Source: Leucaena leucocephala
Taxonomy: Eukaryota; Streptophyta; Magnoliopsida; Fabales; Fabaceae
Assembly: GCA_037074615.1 (NCBI GenBank)
Contig: CM073534.1
Span: 8,242,861 to 8,306,860, forward strand
Length of the DNA stretch: 64,000 nt
Reading direction: 5' to 3'
Shown here: positions 13,545 to 25,200 of the stretch, one piece after another
Layout: every line of letters begins with the position of its first letter
Numbering within the stretch: position 1 is the stretch's first letter
Made by a program: the position numbers and the translations under genes
Notes under the pieces: model-generated
What the model saw: only the letters and a program-made list of their open reading frames with translations
The model's database searches: none
Told to the model about the DNA's origin: nothing

Positions 13545-14585
13545 AAATAGAGATTAATTGATTAGTTAATCGATTAATTCAGTAAAATAGACATATTTGA
13601 GTTGATTTATCGATAATCATCTTCTTCCTTTGCTATTCCTTTACTCCTTTGTTGGTCGATCAAGAGTTCAATAAATTTCTTGATTTTTGAACTTGATTAG
13701 TCAAATTTATAGTCGATTAATTACTTCTTCTTCCAATACTTCTTCATAGTTACTTCATATTATAAAGATCAAGTTCTAATAAGATGACTTTCTAAAATAT
13801 ACTGTATTAATCGATTAACTAATCGACTAATTATCATTAATTAGATCAATGTTTCAATTAATGAGAGAAATAGAAAACAGAGCATCACATTGATCAGTGT
13901 TCAATTATATTCAATGTTAATTGATAAGATCAGTTTCTCAAAAAATTTACAATGAAGAATGATGAGAAACGAATGTATATTTCATACTTGAAATAATCAT
14001 ATAAGGCTTAAAGAGAGATTCAATCAGTTTCAATGCAAACAGAGAAAGATATTTGAAATATATGAAGTTAATCGATTAATATAAGTTAATCGAATACCTA
14101 GTTGAATAATGTCTCTAGGAGAATTGAAATAGAAATGTCTTCAACACAAATTAATCGAACAATTAATCTATTAATGTAAATTAATCGATTAATGAATTCA
14201 GATTTGAATTTCACAAAATGATTCTCTACTGATTAATCGAACATTTAATGAATTAATATAAACTAATCGATTAATAGAGTTATCTCTATTCAAAGGAAAA
14301 AATGTTCTCAACAAATTAATTAAACATGCAATCGATTAATTCGATTAACTAATCGATTAATTAACTTATCTATTCAATTACTGAGAGTTATCTTATGACA
14401 TTAATCAAAACTTAATTGATTAAAGGATACTCATTAATCGATTAACTAATCGATTAATTGATTTTCTTTTATAGTATAGAACACTATCTTTACATTAATT
14501 GAACAACCAATTGATTAATTAATACTCAATAATCAATTGACTAATCAATTAAGTACTTGAATGATTAATCGATTAACTTGATTAA
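13545..14585. repeat. Cluster of AATCGATTAA palindromes
   Basis: At least ten exact AATCGATTAA decamers occur here, often extended to ATTAATCGATTAAT or paired as TTAATCGATTAACTAATCGA. Many one-mismatch relatives (AATCGAACA, CAATTGATTAA) fill the gaps. Spacing is irregular, so this is not a simple tandem satellite. I saw no such cluster elsewhere in the window. Confidence 0.85.
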
Positions 14586-14799
14586 TTTCTTAAAACAACA
14601 CAAACAAATTGATTATTTTAAAATCACTTTTGACATCATTTGAGCACAGCAACTTACTTCCTTTTGACATCATCGAGACATGTAATTAATCAATCTTACA
14701 TTAAAAATAGTTTGTACAAGAAATTGAATCTGATGTTGCTCTAAATAAATTAAGTGTGAATGCAGCTTCAAAGGCATTGTGACAAGTTTTATTTTCTCC

Positions 14800-16225
14800 C
14801 TTATTTGTTAAAGCTTTAAAATCATTTTTTTAAAAATATTATAAAATCATTAAAGACTTCATTTGACACTTTAATATTACTGCAAGTTTTTTTGTCATTA
14901 TCAAAATATACTTTCCAACACAGCATACCTATTGTGTTCAGATTTAGCTCCCAAATATGTATGAATGTTAAGTTCCTTGCAAAAGATTGGGGCCTACTGT
15001 GAGATATTATGGATTTATGCGTGCGTGAACTTTCCTTCACATTCTTTTTGGATCACCTCTTGACTAAGTATACCAATTTTTTCATCTTTTATGTATTTTA
15101 AAGGAAAATGTTTGAATGCAAAAAGGTCCACATTTTATTATTTTAGAGGCACGTCTCATCAACCTCAAACTTTTAACTGATGATGTCTTGTTGATAATTT
15201 CATATAATTTAGATTTTTTATTGATGTATTAACATTGAATGTTTTTTTTTGGGAATTTTATTGATGTATTAAGGTGGACTTCTTATGCATCGTTTATGTG
15301 CAGTCTTTTTCCTGTCCTCTCTCCCATTAAAATGTCTTCAACTTTTTAATTTTTATGTATTCCTATTCTGTAAAAACACAGCTGACTGACTTATGGACCT
15401 GTATATTATTTTTCCTCTGTTTATTGAGTACATTATGATAACATAATCCAAAATCTTGACAACCATCTAATGGAGACCTATGCAAGCATGAGACCTCCCC
15501 TTAAAAAGTCAATTTGCATGGGAGAAAAATCATGCCTTTAAGTTCCACAACAGTTGTTTTGGCTACCAAATGTGGGATTCCATTGTAGCATTTCCCTACC
15601 CTTTATATAATTATGTGGTGCTTGCTCTGCCCACTGGGTCGCCCTCTCTACAGGTTAGCCCTTTTCATAGTCCATGTCCAACTTTCATATTGATTGATGG
15701 AGACTTAAGCAAGCATGAAGAGTCCCTCTTAAAATTTGGACTGAGGGAGAAAAATCATGTCACTTGTGTAACACAAAAGAGGGTGCCTACCCAATGTGGG
15801 ACTTCATCACTGTACCTATACAAAATAAGAGATGCTTTCTCTCGGGCCTCTTTACCATCTTAATTACTTTTGTCTTCAATCTCACAACATTGCTGAACTC
15901 CCATTCCTAATATTTAGGGCAACCATATTTATCACATTGTGAATCCTAGCTTGAGATGATATTAAATTGATATGTTTTGGCTTATAGTTATTTTGGCCTA
16001 TATCTTATTTTCATTTATGTTCTGTGGGTTAACATTACAAGGTTCTTCTGGATGTCAACTTGACTGGCATTGTATCTTTTGTGTTTTCAATTTTCCACAT
16101 AGTAAGAATTGAGCACTTTCTTGCTATGCGTAGTTTTATCCCATGATCTAATTTAATTCTCTTAGTTGCTTATATACTAACCAGCATAATTTTACTTTCT
16201 CTCTGTCTGTCGAAAAAAAACCTTT
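14800..16225. other. Non-coding DNA before GATA exon 1
   Basis: It contains the diverged duplication at 15465-15835 and a pyrimidine-rich run ending in the acceptor before 16226. No gene is seen. Confidence 0.5.
15465..15835. repeat. Diverged direct duplication upstream of GATA exon 1
   Basis: A block with TGGAGAC..AAGCAAGCATGA, GGGAGAAAAATCATG and CCAA(A)TGTGGGA appears at about 15468-15600 and again at 15693-15830. The copies are clearly diverged. Confidence 0.6.
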
Positions 16226-16237
16226 AGGTATTCAGAG

Positions 16238-19200
16238 ATGGAGTCTCTTGGTTTTGTGGATGACCTCCTGAATTTCTCATCTGACGTAGGTGAAGAAGAT
16301 GACGAGGAAGATAAACCCAGGAAAGCCCTGTCTTCTCTTAGCCTTAAATGTAGTGATGCAGCATCATTAAATGCTTTGGAAGCAGATGACCCAACCCGTT
16401 CATTTTCTGTAAGTTTGATGGTGCATTTCACCATTTTATTGTTTATGAGTGTAGAAATTTAAGGTTTAATTTTCTTTTGAACTTTATTATTAGATGAGAG
16501 CAATAATTTATTTATAGACAATGAAAGGGAGAATAGACTCCTAATCTAACTAAATCACATAACTATGAAAAATAATATAACTTCATGCTAATAATTAAAA
16601 CATGATAACATTATCCTAATTAAAATAGAACTCTTAACCTTATTCTAATAGAACCTGAACATCTGGGCTAATCTTAAAACACATGGACACGTATCCAAAA
16701 ATCTACTAAAATCAAATATGCACTAATTAAAACAAAATGTTAACTGAAATAGATACATAATAACATAATATCCATCATTACCCATTGATATAGGTATTCC
16801 TTGCTTAGAGTTGAGTTTTTCAAATTTAATCCTTGAAACAGCCGTAGGGGTCAAGTTGATCAACCAAGACATGATTTGGTTGTTTTTTAGGCATCTGAAT
16901 TTTGTACTTGTGGTTGTTGGTGCTTGATGGGGCATGTTAGGAATATATGAGAATCTAGTTTGGGCCACTTAAAGCCCATTATACTTGGGTCAGTGTTAGT
17001 TGACTGATAAATGAGGAAGTTGTGAGTTGTCATACTGATTATAGACAAAACATACGCTGAAAGTGAATTGCTCTTTCTCTTTTATTTTCCTGCTGTACAT
17101 GGATACATATATATACACAAAATTGAATCCCATTCATGGAGGGATTGTAGGAGTAAAATCAGAAATGTAATTAAGATACAATCAAGATATGATCCCCGTA
17201 ATCTCTCCTAATTAATTCCCTACAATCTTGCTCAATCAATTCTAATAATCTCTCCTCTTAGTGAATCCCATTGATTTCTCTTCTACACTCCCCCTCAAGT
17301 TGGAACATAGATATTTATCATGTCCAACTTGCCAATTAGATATTCGAATTTGTCTCTTGTTAATCCCTTTGTAAGTACATCAGTCGTTTGTTCTTTGGTG
17401 GGAATATACTTGAGGTCAATCGTTCCTTCATCAATATTTTCTCTTATGAAATGTCGATCTATCTCTACATGTTTTGTCCTGTCATGTTGGACTGGATTGT
17501 GAGACATATTGATAGCTGCCATGTTGTCTGACAGTAGACTGATGGGCAATTTGATTGATACTTTGAGTTTTTCCAGTACTCGTTTTACCCATAGACTTTC
17601 GCAAATTCCAAGGGCTATAGCTCTGAAGTCAGCTTCAGCACTACTTCGAGCGACCACATTTTGTTTTTTACTTCGCCAAGTTACCAAATTTCCCCAAACA
17701 TAAGTGACATATCCTGAAGTTGATTTTCTGTCATCTTGATCTCCTGCCCAGTCAGCATCAGTAAACATTTCCACTTTCCTGTTTCCTGATTTTTTAAAAC
17801 AGAGACCTAGCCTAGGAGAGCCCTTTAAGTATCTTAAAATCCGATAGACTTCATTTAGATGCTTTTGTTTTGGATTATGGGAATGTTGGCTTACCATACT
17901 GACAGCATAAGCAATATCTGGTCGAGTGTGAGACAAGTAAATCAACTTTCCCACCATTCGCTGATATCTTCTCATATCTACAGCTTTTCCTAGATCTTCA
18001 TTTTCAGTAATTTTGTCAGCTCGTATAGGAGTATCACTTGGTCTGCAGCCGAGCATACCTGTTTCTGTTAGAAGGTCTAGTATATATTTCTTCTGCGAGA
18101 TATTGATTCCTCTAGCAGATCTGGCTACTTCCATGCGCAGAAAATATTTCATTTCTCCTAGGTCCTTGACTTGAAATTCTCTATTCAATGCTTGTTTAAC
18201 TCTGTCAATTTCTGCTAGAATATCTCCTGTGAGGATGATATCATCAACATAAACGACCAACACCACTATTCCCCCATTCAAGTGTCGAAAGAATAGGGTG
18301 TGGTCACTTTGCCCCTGTGTATAACCTTCACCTTTCAGAACTTTGGCAAATCTTTCAAACTATGCTCGAGGAGACTGTTTTAAACCATACAATGATTTAT
18401 TCAATCGGCATACATGGTTTTCTTTCCTTCCGGGGAATCCCGGAGGCATCTTCATGTAGACTTCCTCCTTTAGTTCTCCATTTAAGAATGCGTTTTTGAC
18501 ATCCATCTGATGTAGTGGCCAGTCTAAGTTTGCAGCAAGAGACAACAAAATTCTGATGGTATTTAACTTTGCCACGGGTGCGAATGTCTCGGTGTAGTCC
18601 ATACCATAGATCTGAGTGAAGCCCTTTGCTACTAACCTAGCTTTGTATTTCTCAAGACTTCCGTCTGCACAATATTTTGGAGTAAATACCCATTTACACC
18701 CTACTGCCTTCTTGCCCTTGGGTAGGTCAACCACTTCCCATGTATTGTTTTGTTCTAGGGCCTTCATCTCTTCCATTACCGCCTTTCTCCATTCAGGACT
18801 ATCAAGAGCTTCATGTATATTTGCTGGTATCTTGACCTGAGTGAGGTGAGATATAAAAGCAAAATGTTTGGGTGATAAGGTTTTATAAGAGACAAACCTC
18901 TCGATAGGATGTTTAGTGCAGGCTCTGGGTTGCTTTCTTATTGCAATTGGAAGATCATCATCTTGTATCTCATGGTCAGGACCTGTCTCCGTTTCAGATT
19001 CTTGGATTGTGTCAGTTGCTTGGGGCATATTACCTGTCATGTCCTTACTTTTTCGGGTATAGACTTGTCCCCACCTGTTAGTGTCTTCCTTTGAGCTAGA
19101 ATTCTCTTCATATCCCTAGGCACCTCATATGATGTTTCCTCAAGATTGTAGACTTGATTAGGTTCATGTATGATTTCTGACTCAATGGTCTGAGGTTCAC

Positions 19201-22200
19201 TCCAAGACTCCCCCTAAACCGAGGATGATTTATAAAAAGGAATAGTTTCTTGGAACGTGACATCGCGGGTGACATAAAGTCGTTTAGAGATGGGATCAAA
19301 ACATTTGTAACCCTTTTGGGTTCCTGCAGGTCCTAGGTAAACACATTTTGCAGCTTTTGGCTCAAGTTTATGTGTATGGTGGAGATGAACAAAGGTGGTG
19401 CAACCAAATATCCGGAGTGGTAAGGTGTTCTCGAGATAAGGTAGGTTAAAATGTTGGTGAAGGACTTGTAGAGGGGTTTGAAAGGACAAGGACTTACAAG
19501 GCATCCGATTAATTAAGAAAGTGGCAGTTAGAATGGCATCATCCCAATGGTAGGTAGGTACATTACTGCTAAAGAGAAGAGCCCGAGCAGTTTCAAGAAG
19601 GTGCCTATTCTTCCGTTCAGCAATTCCATTCTGTTGTGGACTATGAGGACAAGAGCTTTTATGAGCAATGCCATTTTCTTGAAGGAAGTTAGATAACTGA
19701 TGATTAATGTATTCGGTGTCGTTGTCAGTATGAAGGATTTTTATTTTGGAATCAAACTGTGTATGAATCATATGATAGAAATCAATGAAAGTTTGATGTA
19801 CAGCAGTTTTGTCTTTTAAGAGGAAAACCCAACAGACACGGGTATGATCGTCAATGAGAGTCATGAACTATTTTGAGTTTGTACGATTTATAATGCGCGA
19901 TGGCCCCCATAGGTCACTGTGTATAAGGGAAAACGGTCTAGAGGGTTGATAAGGAACACTAGGGAAACTAGTTCGATGGTGTTTGGCAAGCTCACATGAA
20001 TCACAGTGAAAGTCTAAACTTTTATTTGAGCAAAGAGAAGGAAACATCTTACACATATATTGAAAGTTGGGATGTCCTAATCTTTTGTGCCATAACTCCA
20101 TTTCACTAGTCTCAAGAGAAGACACTTTATTACAAAGGGAAGCTACTGAATTCTGACAGTCATTCAGGTCATAGAGTCCACCAAGTTCCTTAGCAACACC
20201 AATCGTCGTCCCCGTGAACAGATCCTGAAAAACACAATGAGTGGCAAAAAAGTCAGCATGGCAATGTTCTCTCTGATTTAATTGACTTACAGACAATAAG
20301 TTGCATTGTAGTCTTGGAACATGAAGAACATTATGCAACACAAGTGTATTGGAAATTCTAATGGTACCACTCCCGGCTACTAGAGAGTCTGAGGCATCGG
20401 CAATTTTAACCGTAAGTCGTGACGTGGCAGGGATATAGTTGGAAAACAAGGAAATGTTATTAGTCATATGATCCGAGGCACCTGAATCAACTATCCAATA
20501 GGGTCCTGTGGACTTACCTTTCATAGTGGTAAGTGCTGAAAAAAAATTACCTTTGTTCACCACAGTAGCAACAGGTTTACGGGAATGACTTTCCAGTGCA
20601 TTTAAGCGTTCGAGGATCATTGTCAATGGATCAGCTGTAGGATTTGGGCCACCCTAGAATGGGCTTGAAGTCTCAGCAAGATTGGGCTTGAAATTGAACG
20701 CTAGATTGGGCCCAACATATGACGCAGAATTGGGCCCATCTCTAAAGGATGTATTTGGGCCTCCTGTGTGCGCAGTCTGTCCAGGGGAATCCAGCTCTTC
20801 AAGGCTCATCGCAGAGTTGGCGAGGTGGCTTCTGGGTCGACGGTGCTTGCCCTTCCAATCTGGTGGCTTGCCGTGAAGATCCCAGTAGCGTTCCTTGGTG
20901 TGGCCTATTTTCTGACAGTGCTTGCATGTTGGTCGCTCTTTTCTGGAGCCGGAGTCTGACGCGCGGACGACGAGGGCTGAAGCTTCAGTTGCCGACGAGG
21001 GAAGCATCACTTGCCGACGGGATTCTTCGTCGCGCAGATAGGAGAAGGCTTCAGAAACGGATGGAAGAGGGACGCGACTGAGGAGACGGCCACGGGCATC
21101 GTCATACGCCGAGTTGAGTCCCACCAGGAACTCAAAAAGGCGTTCTTCATCCAAAGTCCTCTGATATTCAGCAGCGTCTTCTCTATTTTTCCATACTCGG
21201 CGTTGGAGCAGATCAATCTCTTGCCACAACGTCGTCTTCTCGAGGTAATAAGTGTTTAGAGGTCGGGTGCCCTGTTTCACGGTCCAAAGGCGAGCTCGGA
21301 GATCAAACAACAGAGAAGCATTGGGACGCTTACCATATGCTTCCTTTACTATGCACCAGATTGATTTCGCAGAAGGTAAGAACATGAAACTCCTTCGGAC
21401 ATCTGGAAGCATGGAATTCAGGAGCCACGAAGAGACGATAGCGTTCTCTGATTTCCATCGCCGACGGGAGTTGTCATCATCGAAGAGTGGCTGGTCATTG
21501 TAGATGAAATCAAGTCGGTCTCGACCATCAAGCGCAAGGAGCATTGATTGGCTCCAATCAAGGTAATTTTCACCTGTGAGGCGCTCTGGTACAATGACAA
21601 TAGCGGAGCTTTCAAAACCAGCGACTTTGGCAGAGGCGGAACGTGAGCCTCCATTGGATATACTCTGCTCTGATACCATGTGAGTTGTCATACTGATTAT
21701 AGACAAAACGTACGCTGAAAGTGAATTGCTCTTTCTCTTTTATTTTCCTGCTGTACATGGATACATATATATACACAAAATTGAATCCCATTCATGGAGG
21801 GATTGTAGGAGTAAAATCAGAAATGTAATTAAGATACAATCAAGATATGATCCCCGTAATCTCTCCTAATTAATTCCCTACAATCTTGCTCAATCAATTC
21901 TAATAATCTCTCCTCTTAGTGAATCCCATTGATTTCTCTTCTACAGAAGTCAATGCATATAAGACTCAGTGTACTATGCATTTCATTTGAGACGGAAGCA
22001 TAACTTATCTACATTATTCTATGTTTTCTCGCCAAAACTCTATCATGGTGTCATATTTGAGCCATAGCTCTTGCAAGCTTGTTCCTATTTCAACGATGTC
22101 TACATTATCCATTTCAACGAAAGCCTTCAATCAGCAGAACAGTGATGTAGATCTTCAATAGGCCTACGTATCCAGATCTCCTATTTCTAGCACATGCAAG

Positions 22201-25200
22201 AAAGTCATCTTCTGTAGGATCGAACTATGTCAATTTGGAGAAGACAATTTTTGGTTATGCTTGAGCATTGCAGAGATATATTTTTTAAGCTTTCTTGTTC
22301 GATGCCCTGAGAGTTATTGTGCACTGGAGAAGATAACAGAGAGCAACAATGATAGTTGTCTGAGCAGATCAGTGGCATGAGATAAAGTTGTCTCAGAGAG
22401 TGGTTTGACATGGTTGTGTGTGATCTGGAAAGAGGTGGCTATGGCTGCCAGAAACAAACTGCCACTGCTGTTCAGGTTGTTTCTGTTTGTGAGATGTTTG
22501 CTAAAACAGGAGAGGAAATCTTTATATGAAAGATGAATCTGATTTCTGAATCCAGTGGGAGAGAGAGTATAGGCACCATAGATTGTAATATTGCAAGAAA
22601 ATTAAAGTGCTGAGAGCGAGAGGATGGTGGGAAAACCTAGTTGTTTTCCACGTTACAAAGATTGAAAAAAAAAAGTAGAGGAGAGGATGATGTTGAAGAA
22701 AAAAGGGAAATAGTTTATTTAAAAGATGAGAAAAGCGGAAAAAGAAGATGAAAAAGGAAAGAAATAGTTTGATGATAACGATGAGAAGAAGTTGAAAACA
22801 AAAATAGTGGATAGTTTAGTTGAATATAATCATTTTGACAAGATCAGCCTTAGAAAAGGGGAAAAGAAAAAATAGTGGATATCAGATGACTGTGGATGAA
22901 GAAGACAGTGGATTGTTTCTCATTACTAGATCAATGCTTTCAATGGTTGTGATTTCAAACTTGTGGCTGTCTTGTGTCCAATTCAGTTGATGCATTGTTG
23001 CTGCCTTCTTAGTTAATGTTGGTATGCATCTTGTTTCTTTTTTGTTTTATTTGAAAAGGAAAATGAAAAATCTCAGTAGGGGAAATGTTAGGAATATATG
23101 AGAATATAGTTTGGACCAGTCAAAGCCTATTATACTTAGTCAGTGTTAGTGGAATGACTTGTGAGCAAAGTCAGTGTTAGTGGAGGACTTAGTGTACTAT
23201 GCGTTTCGTTTGAGAAGGAACTTATAATTTCTCCACATTATTCTGTCTTTTCTCTTCAAATCTCTAATGGCGAAGCATCATCAGTAATGGAATTCTTGCT
23301 GCCATGTCCTTTGATATATATATATACATATATAAAGTATTTTCAGTCAATTAATGCCAATCAGTTTGGCTATTTCTTTGCTGACTCCCTTTTATGGTTT
23401 TGAGTGGCCATTACTTGTATTTTGCCATTCAGGCCTTCTAGGCTTTGATACATGTAGAAATTTAAGATTCAACTTTGAGCTTTTTTTATTAGATGGTAGC
23501 AATGATACATTTATAGATGATAAAAGGGAGAGAAGATCCTTACTCCAATTAAAACATGTAACTCTATAAGATGACTCTATCCAAACAAAACATTTAATAA
23601 AACTCATAAAATGCCAATGTCCTTGTCCCTTGTTGATAGCTCGTGGGTTTGATCCCACCTTCTAACACTTTTAATCAAAATAAAACTCAAACTAATTGTA
23701 AAATACATGAACGCTATCCAAAAATAACTAAAACCAAATAAGACTTGAGTAAAGCAAAATAATAAAAATTTATTTGAAAAAGATTTGCATAATGACATAA
23801 TCTCTAACAATGAGTTAGTGAGAGAACTGAGTATGTTGCAAACTGAACCCCATCGCAAACTAATTGTGTCGTGCTTGTTGGGGCTTCTGCTATTAAGAAA
23901 AGAGAAAGGAAAGGAATTTCATTCATGATTTTGTTGTAATTATGGTTTAAAAGGGAATTTTATTGAACTGCTATTAGACCTATAATACTATATGGTAGTG
24001 AATGTTAGACTTTAAAGGGACTACATGGGCATAAAGTTGGGGTGGTAAAGATGAGGATGCTGAGATGGATAATACAAGAAAAGATAATATTCTTAATGAG
24101 CATATATGAGGAAGAGTTGGCATGGCGTCTATTCAAGAGATAAGCATATAAGATTGTTTAAGGTGGTTCAAACATGTTTAAAGTAGGTTGTTGGAGGCGC
24201 CAGTGAGGAAGGTAGATTGAACTGTATGGAGTCTTCTAAAGAGGAGTAAGGGAAAACTGATGAGCACTTAATGAAGTTATTGAATAAGATCTTCTGGTTA
24301 ACAATATACCAAAGATTTGGTTGTTGATAGAACATAATGATGTCGTGCAATCAATATAGCCAACTTCACCTAGTGGAATAAGGCTTATTATTGTTGTACA
24401 ATTGTCTCTCAAATTATCAAGGGAGTACAACATTTCTTGCATGACAGGTTTGTCCTGTTGGACGCTTATTGCAGCATTCATGTACTAGTACACCACAATG
24501 AAATGTCGGAAGTCATAAAATAGCCACTAGAACATAAATCTTTGTCTAACCTCGATATAAAAACTTTGTTCTACTATCATGCAATATTTGGCAAGTAGAA
24601 AATTATATTTTGAAAAGGAAATGAAAAAATGTACCTACCTTTGGAAAAAGATAAAAAAAATACCATTTGAAATCTAAAATTCTAGATCAGTTATTCCAAT
24701 TTTAGAAAGGATAGATAGATCACAAGTACTAATCTGTCTTTTGAAAATTTTGGGGAATGGACAAAATTGCCCCTAAAAGTGGCCCCTCTCATTGTGTATA
24801 GGATTGACTATTTTTGTAATAGTTTTGATCACTGTAGTGAAGATATTTACAACTCTATTTAACAATTTAGTTGCAAGGAATTACTGGGGTCAATTACTAC
24901 TCGTGTAATGATCTAGTCATTACAAAAGTTGTCAATTCCATTACACAAGTAGTAATTAACCCCAGTAATTCTTTGCAATTAAGTTGTTAAATAGAGTAGT
25001 AAATATTTGTGCTACAGTGGTTAAAACCATACAAAAATTATAAATCCTATTATATGAGTAGTAATTGACCCAAATAATTATTTGCAACTAAGTTGTTAAA
25101 GATAGTAGTAAATGTTTTAACGAAGGTGGTTAAAGTTATTACAAAAGTTTTTAATCCCATTTAATATCTTTACTACGGCGGTAAAATCATTACAAAAGTT

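Larger units (their letters stand above)
7342..14800. repeat. Unclassified repeat hosting the older Copia element
   Basis: The left part (7342-7737) starts near GAGGGGGGTGAATTGGGTG. Sequence of the same character resumes after the Copia element at 12665 (a host target near CTCCCCCTTACAGAGACAAG). The right part carries an extended AT-rich region with the AATCGATTAA cluster. I recall GGGGGTGAATTGG-type sequence as widespread in plant repeats but cannot assign a class, and I found no terminal repeats. Both ends are approximate. Confidence 0.35.
17021..21945 (-). mobile_element. Young full-length Copia LTR retrotransposon
   Basis: Two 267-base LTRs (17021-17287 and 21679-21945) begin TGTGAGTTGTC and end TTCTACA on the + strand and differ at one position that I could find (ACATACG versus ACGTACG). 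A perfect 5-base target duplication, GAAGT, flanks them (17016-17020 and 21946-21950). Read on the - strand, the primer site TGGTATCAGAGC (21678-21667) touches the 5' LTR, and a purine tract (CAACTTGAGGGGGAG) touches the 3' LTR. Domain order gag, protease, integrase, reverse transcriptase, RNase H is that of Copia/Pseudoviridae. It sits antisense in the GATA intron, inside the 5' LTR of another element. Confidence 0.97.
16935..23268 (+). mobile_element. Short non-coding LTR element (TRIM-like), split by the young Copia insertion
   Basis: The 5' LTR (TGTTAGGAATATATGAG...) runs 16935-17020, is interrupted by the Copia element, and resumes at 21951-22045. The 3' LTR is 23086 to about 23268. After subtracting the Copia element and one GAAGT copy, both LTRs are about 181-183 bases. 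A decayed primer site (TGGTGTCATATTTGAGCC) follows the 5' LTR, and a purine tract (AGTAGGGGAAA) precedes the 3' LTR. The interior (22046-23085) is about 1 kb, AG-rich, with no long coding frame, so the original element was ~1.4 kb and non-autonomous. Its target duplication is no longer clear. Confidence 0.8.

Noticed and set aside
16238..16462. GATA exon 1 as a separate short gene ending at 16462
   Set aside because: A consensus donor (TCT|GTAAGT) at 16408 joins in phase to the GATA exon at 26375, and the joined protein has family length and order.
17295..21706. Idea that the amber codons of the young Copia are read through, giving a full polyprotein
   Set aside because: Four separate stops, a frameshift and a lost zinc-ligand cysteine fit decay better. 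Read-through of several stops is not known for plant Copia elements.
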